DNA of 64,000 bases, taken from assembly GCA_003167255.1 (NCBI GenBank), contig PMTR01000044.1, positions 1-64,000 of the forward strand, given 5' to 3'. Source of the DNA: Bryobacterales bacterium (lineage in GTDB: Bacteria > Acidobacteriota > Terriglobia > Bryobacterales > Bryobacteraceae). Position 1 is the stretch's first letter. Each line of letters begins with the position of its first letter. The translations under genes were made by a program, and so were the position numbers. The notes under the pieces were generated by a model. It was not told the origin of the DNA. It searched no databases and worked only from the letters and a program-made list of their open reading frames with translations. Below are positions 17,877-26,979 of the stretch, one piece after another.

Positions 17877-17917
17877 GTGGGGCGGCCAATCCTGGCCGCA
17901 GCCGCCTTCAGGCGGCT
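17877..17917. repeat. Interspersed palindromic repeat, GGCCAATCCTGGCC type
   Basis: The unit gtggggcggccaatcctggc continues into a second hairpin gccgccttcaggcggc. It is the same design as at 24125-24168, 28913-29033 and 19971-20165: a ggcc-aat-tggcc hairpin followed by a ccg/cgg hairpin. It lies 33 bp after the GH28 stop. A role as a mRNA 3' structure is possible. Confidence 0.85.
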
Positions 17918-17970
17918 CTCTCCTACTGGATAACTGTCCATCCATTTCTTGGACGCTGCACTAGCCTTAT

Positions 17971-18000
17971 CTGCGTTGATCTGCGTTGATCTGCGTTTAT
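17971..18000. repeat. Short tandem repeat, three 10-bp units
   Basis: Three adjacent units ctgcgttgat, ctgcgttgat and ctgcgtttat occupy the space between the GH28 and TPR-protein genes. Only one such array is present in the window. Confidence 0.8.
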
Positions 18001-18040
18001 CGGAGGCCAAATTATTTTTTCAGCATCCTGCTAACTAGTT

Positions 18041-19951
18041 CTATTGCTGCCTCCGCTTGGCCAGTGCGCTTTCCAAACCTTTTCTGGCAGCCGCAAATCC
18101 CGGCTGGATCTTGAGCGCCTCCGCGAACTGCGCGATGGCATCGTCGTACCGGCCCACGCCGGCCAGTGTAATTCCCAAACTGTTATGCACGTTCGCATCG
18201 TCCGGTTTCAATCGCGCTTCCGCTGTAAACTCGGCGATCGCTTCGGTCAGCCTGCCCCGGCCGGCCAGTGCGATTCCCAAACTATGGTGGGCCTCGGCGT
18301 GGTCGGGCCGCAATCGGGCCGCTTCCCGGAATTCCGCCATAGCCTCGTCCGAACGTCCCATCGCCGCGAGCACCCTTCCCAGGCTATAGTGCCCTTCGGC
18401 ATACCCCGGGCTCAGCCGCACCACTTCCTGAAACTCTCGCAGCGCCTCCGTAATCCGGCCCTGCGTGGCCAGCGCCACTCCCAACCCCGCATGCGCCTCC
18501 ACATTCACAGGCTGGAAACCGAGCGCCACCCGGTATTCCCTCTCCGCATCGCTCATCTTCCCCATCCGGCTCAGCACCGTCGCCAGATTGACGCGAGCCT
18601 CCGGGTAAGTGGGCCTCAGGCGTAGAGCCTCGTTGATCTGCACTCGCGCTTCCTCATTCCGTCTATGGATCAGATAGTAATCCGCCAGGTTGTTGTGTGC
18701 GATGTAATTGCCGCTGGTTACTTCCACCGCGTGCCGAAACAGAGTCCCACTATTCGCCCAGTAAGAGATCTGTTGCCAGGTAAGTACAACGCACGCCGAG
18801 CAAGCTACCACCGCTGCTGCTGCCACAGTCCGCGGCGGCCACTTACCCAGCGCCGCCGCTCCCCAAGCCAGCATGATCGTAAGGCCGATCATTGGCAGAT
18901 AAGTATAGCGGTCCGCCGAGGACTGCCCTCCCACCTGTATGAGTCCGATCACCGGCGCCAGTGTCCCCAAATACCAGAACCATCCCACCGCCAGATAGGG
19001 ATCGGTCCGCAGCCGCCGCACAACCAGGATCGAGACACCCGCCAGTGCGGCTCCCGCTCCCGCTACGCCCCAAGCCGGCAGGTCATGGGAATACGGATAG
19101 AACACCGCCAGGTGCACGGGCCAGAACATCCGCGCGATGTACACCACGTATGAGACCAGCGCATTCTCCAGGCGCAGGCCGAACGGCAGCGTGCTCAGTG
19201 AGCGCACCGCGCGTCCTTGCTCCTGTGCGAGAAAAGTGACCAGCGATTCGCCGGCTGCCAAGACAACCAGCGGTATCTTTTCCCAAAGAATCGTCATCCG
19301 GTTGGCGCGGCGTAGGGGCCACACGTCCAGCAGCAACAGCACGAACGGTAGCGTGACCATCATCGGCTTGGACATCAGGCCCAGGCAGAATGCCGCCACC
19401 ACCGGCCAGTACCGCTCCAGGCTCGGTCGCTCCGCGTAGCGCGCGTAGCACCACAGAGTGAGGCACCAGAAGAACCCGCTCAAGACATCTTTTCTCTCCG
19501 CCACCCACGCCACGGATTCCACGTGCATCGGGTGCAGCGCAAACAGGAAGGCCACAAACGCGCTGCGCCACAGCGCCCCTGTCATGCGCTTTAGCGCCGC
19601 GAACAGCAGCAGCGTCGCCAGCACGTGCAGCAGCACGTTGGTCCAATGATGCCATCCACTCCTTAACCCGAAGAGCTGGCAGTCCGCCATATGCGAAAGC
19701 CACGTGAGGGGAAACCAATTCGCGGCATCGAGGGACTTGAAGGCCCAAACCGTTCCGTCCCACGTCAGACCGGCGCGCACGTGGTTGTTCTCGGTAACGT
19801 ACTCAGGGTCGTCGAAGTTGATAAACTCAAACCGCCGCACCTGGTTGTACACGGCTAGCGTGAACACAACCAGCAGCACGTATATGCAGAGGTCGCGCTG
19901 CCACCAGGCTAGTGCCGGCGGTGCACCCGTAGCTTGTTCTCGGTTTTCCAA
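18041..19951 (-). CDS. TMTC-like polytopic membrane protein with C-terminal TPR repeats
   Basis: A 636-aa protein. Residues 1-400 hold about ten hydrophobic helices of a GT-C-type membrane domain. The first loop has FINFDDPEYVTEN, and LFALHPMHVESVAWVAERKD and TWLSHMADCQLFGL are hallmarks of the TMTC/DUF1736-type mannosyltransferase-like family. From about residue 410 there are at least six TPR units (for example EARVNLATVLSRMGK and AEGHYSLGRVLAAMGR). Related proteins transfer sugars from lipid carriers to proteins, but no substrate is known here. It is convergent with GH28 and followed upstream by a repeat cluster. Confidence 0.82.
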   Translation of the reverse strand: MENREQATGAPPALAWWQRDLCIYVLLVVFTLAVYNQVRRFEFINFDDPEYVTENNHVRAGLTWDGTVWAFKSLDAANWFPLTWLSHMADCQLFGLRSGWHHWTNVLLHVLATLLLFAALKRMTGALWRSAFVAFLFALHPMHVESVAWVAERKDVLSGFFWCLTLWCYARYAERPSLERYWPVVAAFCLGLMSKPMMVTLPFVLLLLDVWPLRRANRMTILWEKIPLVVLAAGESLVTFLAQEQGRAVRSLSTLPFGLRLENALVSYVVYIARMFWPVHLAVFYPYSHDLPAWGVAGAGAALAGVSILVVRRLRTDPYLAVGWFWYLGTLAPVIGLIQVGGQSSADRYTYLPMIGLTIMLAWGAAALGKWPPRTVAAAAVVACSACVVLTWQQISYWANSGTLFRHAVEVTSGNYIAHNNLADYYLIHRRNEEARVQINEALRLRPTYPEARVNLATVLSRMGKMSDAEREYRVALGFQPVNVEAHAGLGVALATQGRITEALREFQEVVRLSPGYAEGHYSLGRVLAAMGRSDEAMAEFREAARLRPDHAEAHHSLGIALAGRGRLTEAIAEFTAEARLKPDDANVHNSLGITLAGVGRYDDAIAQFAEALKIQPGFAAARKGLESALAKRRQQ

Positions 19952-19970
19952 GTCGATACCGCTATTTTAC

Positions 19971-20165
19971 TGGTGGGGCAGCCAATCCTGGCTGCGAGCC
20001 CGCTTTCCAGCGGGCTCAGCCGGGCGCCGCCCGGCTTTCGACCGGCCGGGAGGCCGGTCCCTGCACAAGACACCGGCGGCACGACCGCCGGCGCTACCAG
20101 TTGGTTTTAGCGGAGCTTGAGAATGTAGAAACTCCAGCGACCGGCCAGGAGGCCGGTCCCACTTG
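19971..20165. repeat. Composite interspersed palindromic repeat
   Basis: It contains a ggcagccaatcctggctgc hairpin, gagcccgctttccagcgggct, two ccggccNggaggccggtcc units (20043-20060 and 20141-20158), and gaccgccggcgctaccagtt plus aatgtagaaactcca (20091-20136). The last two parts are shared with 5941-6001. It fills most of the 255-bp gap between the TPR protein start and maf. No gene is seen in the gap. Confidence 0.85.
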
Positions 20166-20206
20166 GTGCGTTGACCCATTCCCACAAAAGATGGGATGGT
20201 AAGTAC

Positions 20207-20818
20207 GTGACGCTGGTACTCGCTTCCCAATCGCCGCGCCGCGCGGAGATTCTCCGCCAGGCCGGGATTCCGTTTACCGTTCGCGTGGCGCTAGTCGACG
20301 AAACGCCGCTTCCCGGCGAGACGCCCGTCGAGTACGTCGAGCGCCTGGCGGAACTGAAGGCGGCGGCTGTCGACGCGGCCCCGGACGAGATCGTGATCGG
20401 CGCCGACACCACCGTCGTGATCGATGGCCACATGCTCGGCAAGCCAGCGGGCGTTGCCGACGCCCGCCGCATGCTCTCGCTGCTTTCCGGCCGCCGCCAC
20501 CAAGTCATCACCGGCATCTGCCTCCGGTGCGGCGCCGAGCGCATGGTCGATCACGCCGCCACCGCCGTTTGGTTCGCACCGATGAGCGAAGGCGAAATCG
20601 CCGATTACGCTGCCAGCGCCGAACCCACGGACAAGGCCGGCGCCTACGCCATTCAGGGCCTCGCTTCCAAGTTCATCACCAGCATCGATGGCTGTTACTT
20701 CAACGTGGTGGGCCTGCCCATCGCACTGTTGTACCGTCACCTCAACTCAACCGGACGGCCATGGTATTTTGGGTTCGATGCCCATCGAGAATCCGTTTCA
20801 GGATCCGCTTCGGTTTGA
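20207..20818 (+). CDS. maf: Maf-like nucleotide pyrophosphatase
   Basis: A 203-aa cytosolic protein of the Maf/YhdE family, which hydrolyses non-canonical nucleoside triphosphates such as dTTP/UTP analogues. The N-terminal VTLVLASQSPRRAEILRQAG is diagnostic. The catalytic region ADTTVVIDGHMLGKPA and SGRRHQVITGI are present, as are DKAGAYAIQG and FITSIDGCYFNVVGLP. GTG 20207 is chosen because the family begins right at this motif and gggatgg lies 7 bp before it. The last 41 bp overlap the start of zwf. It is first of the maf-zwf-opcA-pgl run. Confidence 0.92.
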   Translation: MTLVLASQSPRRAEILRQAGIPFTVRVALVDETPLPGETPVEYVERLAELKAAAVDAAPDEIVIGADTTVVIDGHMLGKPAGVADARRMLSLLSGRRHQVITGICLRCGAERMVDHAATAVWFAPMSEGEIADYAASAEPTDKAGAYAIQGLASKFITSIDGCYFNVVGLPIALLYRHLNSTGRPWYFGFDAHRESVSGSASV

Positions 20819-22298
20819 ACGGCGTGTGCCGGAGTGCGCGGTCGTCATCTTCGGCGCCAACGGAGACCTCACCAAGCGCAAACTGATCCCCGCGCTCTAC
20901 CGCCTTGCCTATGATCGCCGCCTCTCGGCCGGCTTCGCCATCGTGGGCATCTCGCGCACTCCCATGACCGACGACGCGTTTCGCGAAAAGATGCTGGAGG
21001 CGGTGAAGCAATTTTCCGAAGACACCACTTTCGATGCCGACGTATGGAGCGGTTTCGCCAAAGGGCTCTTTTATGTCGCCGGCGATATCGCTGACGCGGC
21101 GCTTTACCGAAGTATCGGCGAGAAACTGGCGCAGATCGAAGCCTCCCAGCACACCGGCGGGAACGTGCTGTTCTATCTTTCGACGCAGCCGAGCCAGTAT
21201 GCGCAGGCTGCTCAGGGCCTGGGCGCCGCGGGCCTCGGTAAGGGCAACGGGTGGCGGCGTCTGGTAGTCGAGAAACCGTTCGGGCACGATCTCGAAAGCG
21301 CGCGCGAATTGAGCGGCCGGCTGCACGAATCGTTCGACGAATCGGAAGTCTACCGCATCGACCACTATCTCGGTAAAGAGACCGTCCAAAACATCTTGGC
21401 CTTCCGCTTCGGCAATGGCATCTTCGAGCCGCTGTGGAATCGCCGCTACGTCAACAACGTGCAAATCACCGGGGCCGAATCGATCGGCGTGGAAGGCCGC
21501 GGCGCCTATTACCAGGAAGCCGGCGCGTTGGACGATATGATCCAGAATCACCTGCTGCAGGTGATGGCCACCATCGCCATGGAGCCCAGCGCCAGTTTCC
21601 GGGCCAATTCCGTGCGCGATGAGCGATCCAAACTGCTGCGGTCCATCCGCCCGATGACTCCGGACGAAGTACGCCGGAATACCGTGCCGGGCCAGTACGG
21701 GCCGGCTCGCATCGGCGGGCAGGACGTGCCGGGCTTCCGCCAGGAGCAAGGTGTCGATCCGCAATCGCAAACCAACACCTACGCCGCCGTCACGCTGTTC
21801 GTCGACAACTGGCGCTGGGCGGGCGTGCCGTTTTACGTGCGCACCGGCAAACGCCTCGCCAAGCGCGTGACCGAGATTGCCATCCAGTTCAATCCCGCGC
21901 CGCTCCACATCTTCGATCAGGAAGGCTTGGACAGCGCCCCCAATCTCCTGATCGTGCGCATCCAGCCGGAGGAGGGGATTTCGCTGAAGTTCCTTTCCAA
22001 GCGTCCGGGCTCGGGGATGACGCTACGCCCGGTATCCATGGACTTTAATTACGGCTCGAGTTTCGGCGAGCGCTCGCCTTCGGCTTATGAGACGCTGCTG
22101 CTCGACGCCATCATCGGCGACGCCACGCTGTACACGCGGCAGGACATGGTGGAGGCCAGTTGGTCGGTCGTTGAGCCAATCCAAAACGTGTGGCGCGAAA
22201 CCAAGTCCGATTTCCCCAACTACGAATCGGGCACTTGGGGACCGGCGGCTTCCGACGAAATGCTGGCAAGGCACGGGCACGCCTGGAGGAAGCCGTAA
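20778..22298 (+). CDS. zwf: Glucose-6-phosphate 1-dehydrogenase
   Basis: A 506-aa enzyme that oxidises glucose 6-phosphate to 6-phosphogluconolactone with reduction of NADP. The N-terminal dinucleotide-binding motif is VVIFGANGDLTKRKLIPAL. The active-site signature RIDHYLGKETVQNILAFRFG lies near residue 195, and the EKPFGHDLESARELS block precedes it. Length is normal. ATG 20778 overlaps maf by 41 bp. It starts the NADPH-generating branch continued by opcA and pgl; 6-phosphogluconate dehydrogenase is not in the window. Confidence 0.97.
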   Translation: MPIENPFQDPLRFERRVPECAVVIFGANGDLTKRKLIPALYRLAYDRRLSAGFAIVGISRTPMTDDAFREKMLEAVKQFSEDTTFDADVWSGFAKGLFYVAGDIADAALYRSIGEKLAQIEASQHTGGNVLFYLSTQPSQYAQAAQGLGAAGLGKGNGWRRLVVEKPFGHDLESARELSGRLHESFDESEVYRIDHYLGKETVQNILAFRFGNGIFEPLWNRRYVNNVQITGAESIGVEGRGAYYQEAGALDDMIQNHLLQVMATIAMEPSASFRANSVRDERSKLLRSIRPMTPDEVRRNTVPGQYGPARIGGQDVPGFRQEQGVDPQSQTNTYAAVTLFVDNWRWAGVPFYVRTGKRLAKRVTEIAIQFNPAPLHIFDQEGLDSAPNLLIVRIQPEEGISLKFLSKRPGSGMTLRPVSMDFNYGSSFGERSPSAYETLLLDAIIGDATLYTRQDMVEASWSVVEPIQNVWRETKSDFPNYESGTWGPAASDEMLARHGHAWRKP

Positions 22299-23299
22299 TG
22301 AGCGCCACCGTGGCCCCCGACAAGATCCTGAAGGAACTGGCGGAGTTGTGGGTCGATACAGCCAAACAGGGGCAAGCCGAAGGCGGCGCGGGAGTGCTGC
22401 GGGCCTGCTCGATGACGTTGCTGGTGCTGGCGGAAGAAAGCGAGGATTCGCAAGGCCTGGGCGAAACCATTGCCGCCCTCATGCCCGAGCATCCGGCGCG
22501 CGCCATTGTGGTGCGGATGAGCGGGCCGGGTGAGCGTTCGCTCACCGAGCGCGTGTATTCCCAATGTTGGATGCCCTTCGGCCAGAGGAAGCAGATTTGT
22601 TGCGAACAGGTGGAGATCACCGTCTCCGACGCCGCGCTGGCGGATCTGCCGTCGGTGGTGCTGCCGCTGGCCGTGCCCGACCTTCCGCTGATTCTCTGGT
22701 GCCGCAGCCCGCGGTTAGCGGCCATGCCGGAGTTCCTGCCGATCGCCGCCATGGCGCAGAAAGTAGTGCTGGACAGTGGTCCCATGAAAGACCCGGCCGC
22801 AGCGCTCAAGCTCATGGCGGCGTTGAACGCGCGCGCCGTGTTGCTGGGCGATCTTTCCTGGACGCGCCTGACGCGCTGGCGGGAGATGCTGGCGCAGGTC
22901 TTCGAGAATCAGCAGAACCTGGCGCAGTTGGAAAGAATATTTGAGGTAAAACTTGAGCGCGGCGAGGGGTTCGAGGTTTCCGCGCTGTACATGGCGGCGT
23001 GGTTGACGGATTGTCTGACCGATGCGGGCGTGCCTGATGTGTCATTCGGCGTAGACCCGGCGCCCGAAGGCGTCTCTATCCGCGTGCAACTGGCCGGCGA
23101 TGGCTTCGCCCTGGAGCTGGCGCGCCGCGAAGATCGAATGGTCGTCACCGTCAACGGCGTTTCGCAGTGCACCAGCCTTTCCCAGCCCACCGACTACCTG
23201 CTCATGCGTGAAGAACTGGGAATCGTACGGCGTGACCCGGTTTTCGAAAGAGCCTTGACCGGCGCGGCCGCGCTCGCGCTGCCTTCGGAGGGGAAATGA
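22298..23299 (+). CDS. opcA: OpcA-like glucose-6-phosphate dehydrogenase assembly protein
   Basis: A 333-aa protein whose position between zwf and pgl and sequence pattern (ACSMTLLVLAEE near the N-terminus, the HPARAIVVR segment, LPLAVPDLPLILWCRSP and RWREMLAQVFE) fit the OpcA family. OpcA is known from cyanobacteria and actinobacteria as an allosteric activator/assembly factor of G6PD. The start ATG shares its A with the zwf stop (TAATG). Although there is no enzyme motif, the conserved operon makes the assignment fairly secure. Its presence suggests redox-regulated G6PD in this organism; that is inference. Confidence 0.85.
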   Translation: MSATVAPDKILKELAELWVDTAKQGQAEGGAGVLRACSMTLLVLAEESEDSQGLGETIAALMPEHPARAIVVRMSGPGERSLTERVYSQCWMPFGQRKQICCEQVEITVSDAALADLPSVVLPLAVPDLPLILWCRSPRLAAMPEFLPIAAMAQKVVLDSGPMKDPAAALKLMAALNARAVLLGDLSWTRLTRWREMLAQVFENQQNLAQLERIFEVKLERGEGFEVSALYMAAWLTDCLTDAGVPDVSFGVDPAPEGVSIRVQLAGDGFALELARREDRMVVTVNGVSQCTSLSQPTDYLLMREELGIVRRDPVFERALTGAAALALPSEGK

Positions 23300-24021
23300 G
23301 CATCGATCGGTTCATCGCGGGGGACGCGCAGTGGGCCGCCTCCGCGTGCGCGCAGCACATTCTGAGTCTGCTCGCGAAGGCGCTTTCCGCGCAGGACTTC
23401 GCCACCTTCGCAGTCTCCGGCGGCACCACTCCGCGGCTCTTGTTCGACGAGCTGGCAGCGGCGCAATTCGACTGGAATCGCGTGCACCTGTTTTGGGTGG
23501 ACGAGCGCTCGGTGCCGCCCACCGACGATGCCAGCAACTACAAACTAGTCGACGATCATCTAATCACTCCGACGGAGATTCCGCTTCAACACGTGCATCG
23601 CATCAGGGGAGAGATCGCCCCGCAAGCTGCGGCTGCGGCTTATGTCGCCGATATCCGTAGCTTCTTCGGACTGGCGCCGGGCGAGATGCCGCAGTTCGAC
23701 ATCGTGCACCGCGGCATGGGCCCTGACGCGCATTCCGCCAGCCTCTTTCCCGGCGACCCGCTGATTGACGACCTCGAAGGAATTGCCGCCGCAACTTTCG
23801 CCCCGCAGTTCAACCAGTGGCGTGTCACATTGCTGCCAGCCTCCTTACTGGCCGCGAAGAACACGGTCTTTCTGGTGGCCGGTGCAGACAAAGCGCAGGC
23901 AGTGCGGGCGGTCTTCAAAGAGCCGTACGATCCCATGAAGTATCCCGCGCAGATTGCCTCCCATCAGGGCCGCGGTGTCACCTGGTTTTTGGATGAGAAA
24001 GCCGCGGCCTTGCTGGATTGA
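23296..24021 (+). CDS. pgl: 6-phosphogluconolactonase
   Basis: A 241-aa enzyme of the NagB/Pgl family that hydrolyses 6-phosphogluconolactone. Visible are AVSGGTTPRLLFDEL near residue 40, VHLFWVDERSVPPTDDASNY near 73, and the catalytic region as RGMGPDAHSASLFPG near 140. In most homologues that region reads LG(I/M)GxDGHTASLFPG, so Leu-Gly has become Arg-Gly and Gly-His is Ala-His; the catalytic His is kept. It overlaps opcA by 4 bp. The product should be active, though the altered loop is unusual. Confidence 0.92.
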   Translation: MSIDRFIAGDAQWAASACAQHILSLLAKALSAQDFATFAVSGGTTPRLLFDELAAAQFDWNRVHLFWVDERSVPPTDDASNYKLVDDHLITPTEIPLQHVHRIRGEIAPQAAAAAYVADIRSFFGLAPGEMPQFDIVHRGMGPDAHSASLFPGDPLIDDLEGIAAATFAPQFNQWRVTLLPASLLAAKNTVFLVAGADKAQAVRAVFKEPYDPMKYPAQIASHQGRGVTWFLDEKAAALLD

Positions 24022-24049
24022 ACGGTGGCCCCTCCGCGCGTGTGGTGGC

Positions 24050-24078
24050 ACAGACGATCGGTTCTTGTCGTCTGTCAA
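24050..24078. repeat. Hairpin repeat, ACAGACGA...TCGTCTGT type
   Basis: acagacga pairs with tcgtctgt around a 10-nt loop. A near-identical unit lies at 46580-46608; only two bases of 29 differ, both in the loop. Here it lies 28 bp after the pgl stop in the convergent pgl/metK interval, so it might act as a 3' structure, although no T-run follows. Confidence 0.75.
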
Positions 24079-24124
24079 GCGGCCTTGTCTAGCGAGGCGT
24101 GACAGGGTCGAAAAAGCGGCGACC

Positions 24125-24168
24125 AAGTGGGGCGGCCAATTCTGGCCGCAGCCGGCTTCAGCCGGCTT
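24125..24168. repeat. Interspersed palindromic repeat, GGCCAATTCTGGCC type
   Basis: The unit agtggggcggccaattctgg plus a gccggcttcagccggc hairpin lies between convergent pgl and metK. It belongs to the family seen at 17877, 19971 and 28913. The rest of the 272-bp gap (24079-24124, 24169-24293) shows no gene. Confidence 0.85.
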
Positions 24169-24293
24169 CCGGTGCTGCCCAGCCCGCCGACGTCCAGGCT
24201 CCCCCACTGTTTCATGAAATTTCGCGGGCCGAAGGCCCTCTGCAACAGACCAAAAAAGTGACGGTCTGTCCCATCGATTCCTGAGGCCCCGCC

Positions 24294-25463
24294 CTACTTC
24301 ACCGCCGCCTGTGCTACCGCGGCCTGTTCCCTGAGCACACCCGCCTTATCCGTGGCTTCCCAACTGAAGCTGTCCTCGCTGCGGCCGAAGTGTCCGAACG
24401 CGGCGGTCTTGCGATAGATGGGCCGGCGCAGCTTCAAGTGGTCGATAATCCCGCGCGGCGTAAGTTGGAAATTCTCGCGCACCAATTCGGTGAAACGCGC
24501 GTCGGGAATCACGCCCGTGCCGAAGGTGTCCACATAGATCGAAACCGGTTCGGCCACGCCGATGGCGTAAGCCAGTTGCACTTCGCAGCGGGTGGCGAGC
24601 CTTGAGGCCACGATGTTCTTGGCAATGTAGCGGGCCATGTAGCAGGCCGAGCGATCCACCTTCGTGGGGTCCTTGCCCGAGAACGCGCCGCCGCCGTGAC
24701 GGCCCATCCCGCCGTAGGTGTCCACAATGATCTTACGGCCGGTCAGGCCGGTGTCGCCGTGCGGTCCGCCCACCACGAAACGGCCGGTGGGGTTGATGTG
24801 ATACTTGGTCTGCGAATCGACCATATTGGAGGGAACAACGGCGTCGATGATGTGCTTCTTCACCTCGCGGCGCAGATCCTCGGTGGAAACATCGGGGCTG
24901 TGCTGCGTGGAGATCACCACGGCTTCGATGCGCTTGGGAGTCTTGCCGGCGTATTCCACGCTGACCTGGCTCTTGCCGTCCGGCCGCAGGAATTCGAGCA
25001 CGCCCTGGCGGCGCGCTTCCGAGAGACGCTGCACCAGCTTGTGGGCCATCATGATGGGGAGCGGCATCAATTCCGGGGTTTCGTCGCATGCAAAGCCGAA
25101 CATCATGCCCTGGTCGCCGGCGCCGCCCGTGTCCACGCCCATCGAAATGTCGGGCGATTGCGATTGGATCAGGTTGTGCACGCCGCACGTATTGGAATCG
25201 AAACCGTAGGTCGCGTCGTTGTACCCGACGTATTCAATCGTGCCGCGCGCGATGCGCGGAACGTCGACGTAAGTGGTGGTGGTGATTTCTCCCGCCACAA
25301 TGCAGGTGCCGGTGGTGACCAGCACCTCGCACGCCACGCGGCCCGTGGGATCGTCCGTCAGGACCGCGTCCAGTACGGCGTCTGAAATCTGGTCGGCGAT
25401 CTTATCCGGATGGCCTTCGGTTACGGATTCCGACGTAAATAAATGCTTTTGAGTATCTGCCAA
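24294..25463 (-). CDS. metK: S-adenosylmethionine synthetase
   Basis: A 389-aa enzyme making S-adenosylmethionine from methionine and ATP. Signatures are [20 protein letters not shown] at the start, [12 protein letters not shown] near residue 118 (ATP/loop region), and [16 protein letters not shown] (phosphate-binding) near 255. Start is TTG at 25463, with GGAGG upstream on the minus strand (25471-25475 region) at good spacing; extending further gives non-family sequence. It lies 32 bp after ahcY on the same strand, so the two should be one transcript. Confidence 0.97.
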   Translation of the reverse strand: MADTQKHLFTSESVTEGHPDKIADQISDAVLDAVLTDDPTGRVACEVLVTTGTCIVAGEITTTTYVDVPRIARGTIEYVGYNDATYGFDSNTCGVHNLIQSQSPDISMGVDTGGAGDQGMMFGFACDETPELMPLPIMMAHKLVQRLSEARRQGVLEFLRPDGKSQVSVEYAGKTPKRIEAVVISTQHSPDVSTEDLRREVKKHIIDAVVPSNMVDSQTKYHINPTGRFVVGGPHGDTGLTGRKIIVDTYGGMGRHGGGAFSGKDPTKVDRSACYMARYIAKNIVASRLATRCEVQLAYAIGVAEPVSIYVDTFGTGVIPDARFTELVRENFQLTPRGIIDHLKLRRPIYRKTAAFGHFGRSEDSFSWEATDKAGVLREQAAVAQAAVK

Positions 25464-25495
25464 GTTAACCTCCCTGGTGCGTTCGTGATTCAATT

Positions 25496-26923
25496 CTAAT
25501 ACCGATAGTGATCGGGCTTGTAAGGGCCTTCCGGCGGCACGCCGAGATACTCGGCCTGCTTGGGACTGAGGGTGGTGAGCTTCACGCCAATCTTCTCCAG
25601 GTGCAGCCGCGCCACTTCCTCGTCCAGCTTCTTGGGCAGCGTGTAAACGCCGGCCTTGTATTCGTCGCGGTTCTTCCAGAGATCGAGTTGGGCCAGCGTC
25701 TGGTTGGAGAAGCTGTTGCTCATCACGAAGCTGGGATGGCCGGTCGCGCACCCCAGATTGACCAGACGTCCCTCGGCCAGCAGGAAAATGCTCTGTCCCT
25801 TCGGGAACGTATACATGTCCACCTGCGGTTTGATGTTGGTCCTTTTCGCGGGTGAGGCGTTGAGGCGGTCCACCTGGATTTCGTTATCGAAGTGGCCGAT
25901 GTTGCAGACGATGGCCTGGTCCTTCATCCGTTCCATGTGCTCGAGCGTGACCACGTCGCAGTTGCCCGTGCAGGTGACGTAGATATCGCCGCGGCCCAGC
26001 GTGTCTTCAATGGTCGTGACTTCGAAGCCTTCCATGGCGGCTTGCAGCGCGTTGATGGGATCGATTTCCGTGACGATCACGCGCGCGCCCATGCCACGCA
26101 GGGAATGCGACGAGCCCTTGCCCACGTCGCCATAGCCGCACACCACCGCGATCTTGCCCGCCACCATGACGTCGGTAGCGCGCTTGATGCCGTCCGCCAG
26201 CGATTCGCGGCAGCCATACAGATTGTCGAACTTGGATTTCGTGACCGAATCGTTGACGTTGATGGCCGGAACCAGCAACTTGCCGGCTTCGTGCATCTTG
26301 TAAAGCCGATGCACGCCGGTGGTGGTCTCTTCCGAAACGCCGCGCCATTCCTTCACCACCTCGTGCCAGTGCCGCGGGCTTTCTTTGTGGACCTGCTTGA
26401 GAAGCGCCTTGATGACATCCTCTTCGTGCGCCGAAGAGGGTGTGTTGACCCAATCGCTGCCTTCTTCCAACTCGTAACCTTTATGGATGAGGAGCGTGGC
26501 GTCGCCGCCGTCGTCGACAATCAGCTGCGGGCCCTTGCCGCCCGGATGGCAGAGCGCCTGATACGTGCACCACCAGTAGTCTTCGAGCGATTCGCCCTTC
26601 CAGGCGAAGACCGGGAAGCCCGCGGCGGCGATGGCCGCGGCGGCGTGATCCTGCGTGGAGAAAATGTTGCAACTTGCCCAGCGCACCGAGGCGCCCAGAT
26701 CGGCCAGCGTTTCGATCAGCACGGCGGTCTGAATAGTCATGTGGAGCGAGCCGGTGATGCGCACGCCGTCGAGCGGCCTTCCCTTCGCGTATTTGCGGCG
26801 AATCGCCATCAGGCCGGGCATTTCGAACTCGGCGATGGAGATTTCCTTGCGGCCCCAATCGGCGAGCGCTAGGTCGGCGACTTTGAAGTCGGTGGCGGTC
26901 TGGTTCAAGGTGGTGGTGCCCAT
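25496..26923 (-). CDS. ahcY: S-adenosylhomocysteine hydrolase
   Basis: A 475-aa NAD-dependent enzyme that splits S-adenosylhomocysteine into adenosine and homocysteine. It shows [35 protein letters not shown], the catalytic [20 protein letters not shown] (about residue 235) and the NAD-binding [17 protein letters not shown]. The C-terminal KPDHYRY tail is typical. It leads an ahcY-metK pair and is divergent from a SahR-like regulator across 56 bp. A gagga ribosome site lies just before the ATG. Repression by the divergent regulator is likely. Confidence 0.97.
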   Translation of the reverse strand: MGTTTLNQTATDFKVADLALADWGRKEISIAEFEMPGLMAIRRKYAKGRPLDGVRITGSLHMTIQTAVLIETLADLGASVRWASCNIFSTQDHAAAAIAAAGFPVFAWKGESLEDYWWCTYQALCHPGGKGPQLIVDDGGDATLLIHKGYELEEGSDWVNTPSSAHEEDVIKALLKQVHKESPRHWHEVVKEWRGVSEETTTGVHRLYKMHEAGKLLVPAINVNDSVTKSKFDNLYGCRESLADGIKRATDVMVAGKIAVVCGYGDVGKGSSHSLRGMGARVIVTEIDPINALQAAMEGFEVTTIEDTLGRGDIYVTCTGNCDVVTLEHMERMKDQAIVCNIGHFDNEIQVDRLNASPAKRTNIKPQVDMYTFPKGQSIFLLAEGRLVNLGCATGHPSFVMSNSFSNQTLAQLDLWKNRDEYKAGVYTLPKKLDEEVARLHLEKIGVKLTTLSPKQAEYLGVPPEGPYKPDHYRY

Positions 26924-26979
26924 ATAAAATATCCTCGTATCGAGAAATCTTGATACATTGATATTAGAGTATTTCGATC
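26924..26979. promoter_or_regulatory. Divergent control region between ahcY and the SahR-like gene
   Basis: This AT-rich 56-bp gap must hold both promoters. It has the direct repeat ttgata at 26950-26955 and 26958-26963 (8-bp period), and tatcga at 26939-26944 with a related atttcgat at 26971-26978 in inverted sense. Such clustered half-sites are what an ArsR-type dimer would bind. The assignment as operator is inference from position and symmetry. Confidence 0.6.

Noticed and set aside
17971-18000. CRISPR array from the 10-bp tandem units
   Set aside because: Units are adjacent with no unique spacers and too short for CRISPR repeats.
25464-25495. SAM riboswitch before metK
   Set aside because: Only 32 bp separate ahcY and metK, too little for a SAM aptamer; control more likely lies before ahcY.
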